Shown: positions 56,067 to 64,000 of the stretch, piece by piece | Layout of the letters: every line of letters begins with the position of its first letter | How positions within the stretch are numbered: the first letter of the stretch is position 1 | Source: Protopterus annectens | Taxonomy: Eukaryota; Chordata; Ceratodontiformes; Protopteridae | Direction of reading: 5' to 3' | NCBI RefSeq assembly: GCF_019279795.1 | Contig: NC_056732.1 | Span: 1,072,251,938-1,072,315,937 of the forward strand | Length of the DNA: 64,000 bases | Program-made: the position numbers and the translations under genes | Notes under the pieces: generated by a model | The model's input: the letters and a program-made list of their open reading frames with translations, nothing else | Database searches by the model: none | Told to the model about the DNA's origin: nothing

Positions 56067-56398
56067 CATTGAATTCCTTTTACAAAACCAGGTTGTCCTG
56101 TTTTGAAACAGATTTTCAATTTTTCTTACAAATTGAAAAATAAAAGCTGAATTCTCCCATGGTCCTTACTCTGGAAAAAATGGAGAAACTTACATAACTT
56201 CACTGGCGGCTGCATGAACCCAAAAAGAACTGTGGTAAACAGTGACATAAATAAATAGAATCAGGAATAAGCTTATATGAAACATAGTTATTTTATATTT
56301 ATTATGGAAAATTCTGAAGAAATCTGCTCCTTATAACTGGCTTCTCAAATATACAGCTGATCAACACTCACTTCTTAGAATACTGGTAAAGAATTTAC

Positions 56399-56454
56399 CT
56401 GCAATCTGTACTGAGCCATCCTCACCAAGAAGAATGTTGCCTGCTTTCACATCC
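56399..56454 (-). CDS. Internal exon of an OXSR1/STK39-type (OSR1/SPAK) Ste20 kinase
   Basis: A 56-nt exon encoding DVKAGNILLGEDGSVQIA with one base of the preceding Arg codon and one base of the following Asp codon. This is kinase subdomain VIb, the catalytic loop: the Asp of HRD, the Lys two residues on and the Asn, leading to the ADFG strand in the next exon. The peptide equals the loop of vertebrate OXSR1 and STK39 as I know them; the two are identical here, so the paralogue is not resolved. These kinases act downstream of WNK and phosphorylate cation-chloride cotransporters in the cytoplasm. On the minus strand the acceptor is TTGTTTTGCTTTCAG|G, with a branch-point-like CTGAT at 56487-56483 (A 30 nt upstream), and the donor is GCAG|GTAAAT. 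Neighbouring exons are not in the window. Confidence 0.93.
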
Positions 56455-56487
56455 CTGAAAGCAAAACAAAATAACTTGAAAAATCAG
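56453..56487 (-). promoter_or_regulatory. 3' splice site with polypyrimidine tract and candidate branch point
   Basis: Minus strand reads CTGAT, then a T-rich tract TTATTTTGTTTTGCTTTCAG directly before the exon. The spacing of about 30 nt from branch A to AG is typical of vertebrate introns. Confidence 0.8.
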
Positions 56488-57100
56488 TGCAATCTACTTA
56501 GTTTTTAAGAAAACCAACAAGGCCATAGTCTGTTTTATTCCATATAAAGATAACACTGAATTTTTTCAGAATATTTCACGCATTCTAACTATAATGCCTT
56601 GCTCCACATTTTACTTATTTACATTGTGATACAGACAGCACTTCACTTTACAGATTACATATAGGCATATCATGAATTAACTTTCAAAGTCACACTAAAG
56701 ATTATTTAAATTAATCTAAGTACAAGAGTTTCACTTTTAGAAAATGCACTTCTTTCTGACATGATCTTATAACATTCTGCATTAGTTGCATGTCCAGAGT
56801 GCTTAAGATAAATTTTAGGCAGCAGCCACACACTGTGGGCATAAACACATACCAGCCACAACATATGCAGAGGCTCTGAACACACACTAACATTTCACCT
56901 GTTCCTCAATCAGCCACAAGCTCCACAAACCCAGAACTCCATGTGGGTAACAAATTATGCCAATCATCCAATGGCTACATTAAATCAAACATACAGATTA
57001 CAGACAGTATCATGGCAGAGAAGTCATGTCAACAAAATAATAAGTGTTAAAAATGTACCTAGCTAGACTGAAAAAAAAATTTGATAACTTCACTATGAAT
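56455..57100. other. Intron flanking the exon, no element recognised
   Basis: AT-rich sequence without transposon motifs that I can recognise; possibly original intron. Confidence 0.45.
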
Positions 57101-57960
57101 AAGACACTTGTCACACTGGGACTTCCAAGATGGCTGCAAATTGAGTAACTGTTTAACTCTAGCTCTCCTACTATGAAAACAGAAACTCAACAGAAAAGGC
57201 CATTAGACTTTTGTATTTATGGGTACATGTCAGTAACTAGCTAGTAAGTATACTGCCTGGATGCCAGCAAAAAAGAAATAGAGCATCTGGAAAAAAAATC
57301 AGCAGCAAAAAGTGAGGAACACTGCTGGGGAAAGTTCTGTGGCTGTTCAGCAAAAAGCAATACAACCTCCAGACATGAGTTCCAGTAACCTAAAGGAAGA
57401 TGCAAGACAACTGCACACAGACCTGGTTTCAAAAAATGGAGTATATTAACACAAACAACAAAAGGCTGAAAAAAAGGAAGCTTTAAACAGAAACTCAGAT
57501 GAGGTGATAAAGCTGCAAAAATCAGAGGTTGAAATGAAGAAAAGACTGGCTGAATATGAGACTGCTCAAGAAAAGATGTTTCAAAAAATGGAATTAGAAG
57601 ACTGAGCACATAGGGAAAACATGAGATTTTCAGCTATACCAGAGAAGCTGGAATAAACAGACTGCATTAATTGTATTAAATAACAAATAAGCAACTAGAC
57701 TGGTATACCACAGCAGTTGTTGTCAGTTGAAAGGGCACATGGTGTGTATGCTTCCAAACCTGCCTACGAGAAAGCAACCTAGACCTTCAATACAAAAGAT
57801 GCAATCCTACCAGCAGAAGGAATAGATTCTGACAAAACTGTGGCAGAAGAAAAAATATAAAACACTTGTCTCACTGGACTCTAAGGGGTTTGTGACCATT
57901 TTGTACCTTCCTGGGGTCAAAACAAGAGCCATTCAAATAGGTAAAAAGAATAAAGACCAA
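57100..57960 (+). mobile_element. L1-type ORF1 / 5' region relic
   Basis: Plus strand encodes, across stops, EVEMKKRLAEYETAQEKMFQKMELED followed by AHRENMRFSAIPEKLE, matching the L1 ORF1 theme of a coiled coil ending in LEDRSRRNNxRxxGxPE. Farther on, VERAHGVYASKPAYEKAT (57735-57785) matches the IERAHRV..xKP block, then DAILPAEG (RD-AILxxA). Blocks are in correct order over about 500 bp. It belongs to the L1/Tx1 group, perhaps the same family as 33152-38596, on the opposite strand. No intact frame. Confidence 0.68.
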
Positions 57961-58369
57961 CTATGAAATTGTCAATGGTTGTGTTTTAAGTGTGCAATCT
58001 AAAACAGGACCACCTTTCTTTCATATTCAACAGGATACAAAGGGGCTATCAAACATGTTTGTAAGCATGGCAAAGAGATACGCTTAGTGAAAGCCTCTCA
58101 TCACTTGTACAATACTCAATTATCATGATAAAATGCTGGCACACAATCAGTGACTAAAGATGTGATGGCAGGATATTTAAGGATAGCAAGCACAGTGAGA
58201 CATGCCATCAGCAAGAGAGTGTTCTTCTGGTGAGCTGTACCCATGTATCCAAATTTCTCAGTCACAGAACCATTTTAAGACCTATTCAACTTTCAAGACA
58301 AAAGAAAATGAAAACTAAATTAAACTGAGAACAAAAATAGGTGAAGGTGGTTTTGATAAATGGGTGAAT

Positions 58370-58830
58370 TAGCTTCTTTCTTTGCTTCCAATATGCTAAT
58401 ATCTGTACAATTACTGAAATGTGGTTTACATACAAATTCCAAGGTATACCTAATTTAATAGTTATAGATCTGATGGGTTAGTTAATGCTGTCTCAATCAC
58501 TGTAAAAGAATGACTAAAAACAAGACTACCAGAAAAAAAACTAGGGCTATGAATTGCTCGTACATTAAATAGCTAACCAAACCAAGCATGACTGAATGAT
58601 CAACAAATAAAAATACCCAAATATTAAAATATTATGGCAAAATGGCTTGGAAAACAGCAGGAAATCTTAATAGGGATGGCGTTATCGTAGATATACTAAC
58701 AAATCTAGAACATTCTTCCCCAACCCCTTATTTACAGCCTCTGTAATTACCATAAATAACACCATGATATTCACCCACCAGTAAAATTTAACTCATTCAT
58801 AAAAAATCATCCTTCCTACAGTTTAACAAT
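58370..58830 (+). mobile_element. Possible CR1-like endonuclease relic
   Basis: Traces in several plus frames: a TETWF-like segment (ACTGAAATGTGGTTT at about 58414), SDGLVNAVSITVKE (58470-58510), NRDGVIVDILTNLE (58670-58710) and HDIHPPVKFNSF (58762-58797), which follow the order of copy D's endonuclease. Very decayed, so low confidence. Confidence 0.4.
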
Positions 58831-58997
58831 GATGTAATAAATGAGACTTAAGAAAACAAGCTTGGATATCATCTGAATGACCCACAGAAATTTTGCTACA
58901 GACACAATGAGTTCTATTACATTAACTTCTTTTTTGATTATCACCAGCCAGTAAGATATAGGCAAACAAACAATTGGTGAAAAAAACGTTGATGAGA

Positions 58998-59033
58998 TAT
59001 ATATATATATATATATACATATATATAAAATAT
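58998..59033. repeat. (AT)n microsatellite
   Basis: AT dinucleotide run of about 12 units with interruptions (ACATATATAT, AAAATATAC) downstream. Confidence 0.95.
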
Positions 59034-59149
59034 ACATATTTATACAAATAAAAAGCTAATACAAATCAGCCATCATGAAATAATTTGCTCTGTGAAGGTA
59101 AAATCAAAGTTCTGTGTCTATTGTCTAAACAATGCAGCTTATACTCTCC

Positions 59150-60892
59150 CCTATTAGAAGGACTTGGGAAGAACACAGGAAAATGAATGGACTGGCTCAA
59201 ATTGGATAATGGGGCAAATAGGGTTAGCTCTTGGGGGCATTTTCTCTATGAAAAATTACACAGGGAAATTTAGACAATGCATGCAATTCTGTAAATCATT
59301 TGGTAGAATTTATCGCTACAAGAAAGAGTGTTTTCTATGACAGAAATTTAATGTCAGCAGAGCCATTGGGTTCAAAGATGGAAAAAGTAAGTTTCTTCCA
59401 GAATAAAATTTAGATCCCATGGAGCAGCAGGATGAGTTAATGGAGATCTGAAATAAAACACTTCCTTGAAACACGTTTTCCAGAACTTGTGATACTATGG
59501 GTGAGGAACAGAGTCCTTACAAATTAGAAGCTAAATGAACCATAACAGATGAGTAATTAGCCCCTGCTTTAAATACAACTGCCAGAAAGGTCAGTACTTG
59601 GGATATTTTAGCCAAAAAATAATCTATGTGGGGCTGAGCAGCCCAGGAATAAAACCTCGGCCACCTTCCATTATCTAATAGATTTCTTGTTGAACTTTGA
59701 AAAGCTGTAATCAAATAGTTAACCTCATATGAGGGTGTAGGGTTTAAAGCCATCACTGGAATAAGAGAAACCATGTAGTTAACTGGAGGGAATGAATGTC
59801 TGAGTGACGCTGACCAGATGGATGGAGATAGCAGGAGTTGGTGCTGTAGATGTGTTCTTAGCCAGGGAACTAAATCTGGAAAAGCCACAACCAAGCTACG
59901 ACAATGAGCTTGGCTCTGCACATCTTGGCTTTTTGTAAAAGCTTGGTGTTGAACAGAACTGAAGGAAAGGCATACAAGAGTCCTGAAAGCCAAATGTTTG
60001 AGAGTGCACCAACTGGGGGCGAGGTCCATCTTGGGAGATGATGGAGAAAACTCAGTCACATTAGGTGTCCAATGATAAAACAAACAAACTGCAATAAGAA
60101 TTCTACCACTTGGGGAAGACCATGAATGGTACAGAATTGAGGTACCATTCATATGGGAGCATAATTTGCCTGCTCATGCTATCAATAATTATGCTGGAAG
60201 TATTTAGTATGTGCATTGCTATCAGAAAGCTAAGTGATGTTATGGCCCATTCCCACAGCTTCTTTGCATAGCAGGTAGCACCACGTTCCACCCTACTAGT
60301 TTATGTACCATACCACTGCCATGTTGTTAGGGTGGAGGGACAGTTTACCTTGGGGAAGCAAGTCTTAAAATGTCTGCAATGCTAAGAAAACTGTCTTATT
60401 TCCAAGACAGTATTGTGCAAAACCTAATCTGACGTCTACGTCCCTTAGACAGTTCTATTTAGACAATACCTTCACCCCATTAAGCAAACATCTGTGGTAA
60501 TCATATCAGTGGGGAGAGCATGAATAAAAAATCCATGAACTGAGATTTTCTGGTTTTGACTACCACAGCAGATTCTTCAAACAAACATCTGAATGCTTTA
60601 CAGTTCACATCATTGTTTCTGTTGCTCGACTCCACTGAGTTCCAAGTCTACTGCAGAACTCTCATTAGCCTGGTGCTTTGCACCGTTTTGGATGAAAGCT
60701 GCCATACACTTCCAGAACTGCTGCTACATTGAGTGACGGGCTATGTGACAGATCTAAAATGGCCTGCACTACGGTAACAATTCTTTCTGTATGTAACCAT
60801 ACTCAGTACCACATCAAAATTGGAAGATGAATGTCAGGGACAGGGAGAGGTACCAGCTGTGATTTTGTAGGGTTGACCATGATCCCCATAAA
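59150..60892 (-). mobile_element. Decayed DIRS fragment: recombinase, RNase H, RT end
   Basis: Minus-strand relic. 59517-59710: STRNLLDNGRWPRFYSWAAQPHIDYFLAKISQVLTFLAVVFKAGANYSSVMVHLAS (recombinase N-terminal domain, including the typical SxxTxxVHxxA ending). 59330-59420: traces of the FLSWKTLFL...ITSARR block. 60103-60420: PNNMAVVWYIN, ERGATCYAKKLWEWAITSLSFLIAMHIL and MSRQIMLPYEWYLN (RNase H, close to the DIRS-1 sequence EWSLNLSVAEQ). 60800-60892: GIMVNPTKSQLVPLPV (RT C-terminal GI.VN..KS). Frames broken. It ends at the LINE tail at 60893. Confidence 0.8.
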
Positions 60893-61160
60893 AAGGCATA
60901 GCTGCAGAGGCCCCGGGAGAAAAACTCCACATTGAAACATACAGAAATACAATATATAGGGCACAGAAGTTAAAATACTGTCTAGATACAGTCTGGACAA
61001 GCAGTTATGCATACAGACTAGTTAAAGAATATCACGGTTTAGCTAATACACAGTAATTCTTAACCTAATAGAGTCAGAAGATTAACAATATGTAGAGAGG
61101 CTCCGAATCATTCAATGATTAAACCATGTGAAGAAGTAGAGAGAAGGCATAATAGGAGGC
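60893..61160 (-). mobile_element. LINE 3' tail fragment
   Basis: Starts with GCAGAGGCCCCGGGAGAAAA, matching the 3' tail of the Tc1-nested LINE at about 8560 (GGAGGCCCGGGGAGAAAAGC), followed by a parallel A-rich stretch (ACATACAGAAATACAATATA versus ACATAGCTACAGATGAGGAA). A 5'-truncated copy lying between two DIRS fragments. The right end is approximate. Confidence 0.6.
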
Positions 61161-61179
61161 CAAGGATGGGCTAACACCA

Positions 61180-63200
61180 TCACTAACTGTCCCTATGAAG
61201 GGATCACAGCAAAACAGCTGCTGCAATTTGTATAGTGAAGAAAATAAAACAGACTGTAGCAAGGCTGGACCAGCAGCTTAAAATTTTGGTTGCCACTGCT
61301 GGGTTGAGGGGCCACTTGTAAAGCATCAGAGTACAGGGAAAGAGCCTGTCTACTTGAAGACCTGCCAGAAGAAAATGCTGTGAAGACGGGCAACTGCCAT
61401 ACTCTCTTATGGCCTTGCAACATACAGGATAAGGGCAAATTTCTCCTTGCTCAATGTACCATACCACAGAAATGTGGCCTATGTAGATGGAGATAAAACC
61501 TTTTGACAGGATGTCGCTAAGTGCCTGCAATGCTAGGACAGCCTTCATTTCCATCATGGTTACTGCAGCTGAAGGCAAATGGAGCATAAAAAGGTGCCTG
61601 CCTTCCTGGACTGAATGGTGACTGAATCCACCACTTAAAATGCTGATGAAAGATAAGCTTCTCCATCACTCAGTCATCTATTACAGCTAATATCATTGAG
61701 CTGTCTCGGTCTATATCAGAATCTCAAACTTTCAAAAGTTCGAGTCACATATGGTCAGACACCATATGAGCGAACTTTTGAAAGCGTGAAAGTTTCAATG
61801 GAGATCATCGTATGGAATATATCCCTTTACTTCACTGTAGTGCGATCTTAGAGATGGTATATTTAAGTAGTGGGGGGGGGGGTGCAGGGGTGCTTTTTTT
61901 TTTTTTTTACTTTTTATTAAATGTTTGATGTTTTAAAACTTCACTCATATGGTGTCAATCATATGAGCGTCGAAGTTTTAAAACTTCGAGCATATAATAT
62001 AGACCTGAGAGTCTCCACTGTAGTGCCCTAATGAAGTATCTGGAATGGGGAACTAGGGTGACAGAGGTAACCTTGTTTCTGGTAGGCTTTGCAATTAAAG
62101 TTTTGTCATCTAGTTGGCATCCTAGGAAAGCAAATAATTCATGGAGGCTCCAATTTTTCATTACTTATGAAGATACCAAGAGGAGTAAGTAGTATCTTGC
62201 TAAGATTATAGATTCCTTTCTGTTTGCAGGAAGGAGTCAAGTCTTCCTGATATGAGAACACACAGAACTTGCAGGCAGAGGTGTACTGCCACTACAGACA
62301 TGCACTGGTGAATATACCTGGGGGAATGTGGTGAGACCAAAAAGAGTCTGGAACTGGAAGTGACCAGCCCCGAGTTCAAAGGGAAGGAACATTGTGTGCT
62401 GCCTTGCAATCTTCATGTGGCTATAAGCATCATGAAGGTCTATGCAGCACATCTAGTCCCCCTTCCTTAGGAGTAAAAGGAGGGACTGCACCAGTCACAA
62501 TACAGAACTTAGGATTTTTTTTTTTTTTCCCATGGAAACATAGGGCTGCTGAGGTCTATAATCAGCCTAAGGTCCTTGTTCTTTTCTGGAACTAAAAGGA
62601 ATCTGAGTAGATCCCAGATCCTTTTTGTTCTGCTCAGGCCTCTTGGATGGCTCTCTCTTGGATAAAAGTTGTGAAATTAGTTGCACTGCAGCTCTTTTTT
62701 GACTGTGTGCAATTTTGGGAAGAAGCTCTGAAGAGGTTTTTAGGTTGAAGTAAAAAGGATTACACAGCTTCTGGATATCAGACTCTGTTGCGATGACCAA
62801 CTACACTTGTTTGAAGAGAAAAATGCCTCCATACAGGAGCAATCAGGCAACAGTTTAGAAACGTTTAAAGTTTTTTCCTGATAAATGCCCTCCAAAATCA
62901 GAGACCTTTACTACTCCTCTAATTTCAGGAGAAGGATCATGCCCTATCCACAACCATGTCAGTGAGTCCGTCAGCAGGATGCATCACGCAGAAGTAGATG
63001 GGTCAACTCTGAAAGCTTTGATACATACTTCCTTATCAAGGGAAGGGTGGTAGGTGGGCCAAATCCCTGATCTCATTCATCACTTCCATGATTTCACCAA
63101 AGGAGGCATCTTCAGGAGAGAGTACAGAGACCCTTCCCCTTCACCAGTCTGTATCCACTGTGCGAGATTCCACAAAGCGATCCAAATTTCTTCCTCAGCC
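61180..63200 (-). mobile_element. Decayed DIRS fragment (RNase H, RT, gag) carrying a MITE
   Basis: 61204-61587: AAVTMMEMKAVLALQALSDIL, SIYIGHISVVWYIEQGE, CKAIREYGSCPSSQHFLLAGLQVDRLFP and MLYKWPLNPAVATKIL (RNase H, all in minus frame; the SDN Asp is lost). 61955-62161: FAFLGCQLDDKTLIAKPTRNKV (RT C-terminal). 62237-62452: MCCIDLHDAYSHMKI (motif A), FELGAGHFQFQTLFGLTTFPQVYSPV (motif B) and a damaged YLDD region. 62567-62800: ELLPKIAHSQKRAAVQLISQLLSK (RT start). 62880-63180 is probably gag. Interrupted at about 61690-62027. Confidence 0.8.
61690..62027. mobile_element. Palindromic MITE-like element
   Basis: Each end is itself a hairpin. Left: CTTTCAAAAGTTCG...CATATGGT paired with ACCATATGAGCGAACTTTTG (61728-61784). 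Right: GTTTTAAAACTTC..CTCATATG paired with CATATGAGCGTCGAAGTTTT (61930-61984). The two ends are inverted copies of one another (GTCTATAT at 61709-61716 versus ATATAGAC at 61997-62004; TTGAGCTGTCTCGG versus the complement of CTGAGAGTCTCCAC). The centre has a G run (61872-61882) and a T run. It separates RNase H from RT of a DIRS relic, so it is an insertion. No coding capacity. Outer limits approximate. Confidence 0.8.
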
Positions 63201-63534
63201 TAACATGAAAGAGTAAAGCGTCTAAACTCCCAATATCCTACTGTCTGTCAGTAGGTATTTAGTAAACTCCCAAAAATGCAGCCTACCAACTATTCATTTA
63301 ATGGGCTAATATATGCAATAGTTCATCTAGTAAGCTTTCAGAGTAGAAAAGATAAAAAGGGATGTAAAAATGTTGGAATCTGTTTATTTGGAAATGCAAG
63401 GATTACAGAGATGGTTAAGTAATCAAAAAGAAATCCTTTCTTCTCTTCAATCTAAAGTAGGCCTTTTACATGAAAAAGTATTTAAAAAATCAGAAGGTTA
63501 CAATTCACACTCAACATACTACAACAAAAGATCT
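63200..63534. other. No gene recognised
   Basis: A plus frame from 63370 (MLESVYLEMQGLQRWLSNQKEILSSLQSKVGLLHEKV) looks weakly coiled-coil-like but has no family signature. It runs straight into the antisense CR1 sequence from about 63535, so it is probably not a gene. Confidence 0.4.
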
Positions 63535-64000
63535 GAAAGAGATGGACTGGACTCTGGTTCACAGATTCATATGTGTTTACTAGGCCAACGACCACAAGGG
63601 GCTTTTTAAGCCAAACCATGCAACCAAATCTCTGACAAGTTCTGATAAGCTTGATAAGTGTAAGCATGGGCCTGGGAGATGAACCATTTACAGGTTAGCT
63701 TGTGTCCATTACTGACACAGGTGCCAAAACAGTTCCGGTTTCCAAACCAATTGTCCTAACTGCCCTTGAACTGGGTTAGGGAGGAACTCTGCTTCACATT
63801 GATAGGGAGCCTGTTCCATAGACAGGGTAGTCACTATTTGTATCACAGGTAATTTTTAAGTCTTTAGAACATGCAATTCTGGTGCAGTTTGTTTTGTGGA
63901 TATGCAGGTCGTCTGTTAGAGTGGAGTCTGACAATGCACAGGAAAGAGAAGTCTCCTTAAACGTTAAATAATAATCCCCATCAGGTGATCTGTAAGCTGC
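63535..64000 (-). mobile_element. CR1-like LINE 3' fragment, cut by window end
   Basis: Closely parallel to copy A 2065-2480: GTTCACAGATTCATATGTGT, GACAAGTTCTG, GTGTCCATTA, GGGTTAGGGAGGAACTCTGC and GGAGCCTGTTCC blocks in the same order, then TTTAGAACA.G.AATTCTGG. Same strand as copies A-C. Continues beyond position 64000. Confidence 0.7.

Noticed and set aside
63370..63609. 79-codon plus-strand frame with weak coiled-coil look
   Set aside because: Runs into antisense CR1 3' sequence, no family match, no splice or promoter evidence.
1..64000. LTR retrotransposon or endogenous retrovirus
   Set aside because: The RT/RNase H blocks resemble LTR elements, but there are no LTRs, primer-binding sites, protease or integrase; all RT-RNase H copies are DIRS type or LINE.
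1..64000. CRISPR arrays, operons, prokaryotic defence systems
   Set aside because: Sequence composition, spliced exon and transposon types are vertebrate; no regularly spaced repeats with unique spacers.

Overview
The window looks like intronic DNA from a vertebrate with a very large genome. An amphibian (salamander or caecilian) is most likely and a lungfish is possible. I infer this from abundant DIRS tyrosine-recombinase retrotransposons, several non-LTR LINE lineages (CR1-like, L2/jockey-like, L1/Tx1-like), a Tc1 transposon, deep nesting of all of these, and one short conserved exon isolated in more than 56 kb of repeats. There is no prokaryotic gene structure, no tRNA or rRNA gene, no CRISPR array and no intact LTR retrotransposon that I can see.

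The only host-gene coding sequence I recognise is a 56-nt exon on the minus strand at 56399-56454. It encodes DVKAGNILLGEDGSVQIA, the catalytic loop (after HR) of an OXSR1/STK39 (OSR1/SPAK) type Ste20 kinase, with good splice sites on both sides. The rest of the window is most simply read as introns of that gene filled with transposons.

Layout: 1-1780 nothing recognised. 1780-6190 several CR1-like fragments head to tail on the minus strand. 6280-8272 decayed DIRS. 8274-14961 a Tc1-like transposon split by a ~5 kb jockey-group LINE (8499-13556). 15004-15206 a hairpin-rich block. 15912-17971 CR1 (+), joined to DIRS-1 (17971-22135, minus). 22140-24460 decayed DIRS. 25139-39060 a CR1 (+) broken by an L2-like LINE (26635-29918) and by DIRS-2 (30098-38884), which itself carries an L1/Tx1-like LINE (33152-38596). 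39150-41240 L2-like LINE (minus). 41250-43075 CR1 (+). 43085-43285 compound microsatellite. 43331-44520 jockey-group LINE (+). 44520-47000 unassigned. 47000-50335 decayed DIRS (minus). 50576-56066 DIRS-3, a structurally complete DIRS element. 56399-56454 kinase exon. 57100-58830 L1 ORF1 and CR1 relics. 59150-63200 two decayed DIRS fragments separated by a LINE tail and carrying a palindromic MITE. 63535-64000 CR1 3' fragment.

The genes do not form a cooperating system; they are independent selfish elements, all of which appear coding-defective. The informative parts are structural: DIRS-2 and DIRS-3 keep inverted terminal repeats plus an internal complementary region that spells out their circular junction, and the nest at 25-39 kb allows the order of insertions and the pre-insertion CR1 site to be read directly. 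Element calls rest on motif recognition by eye, and boundaries marked approximate could move by tens of bases.
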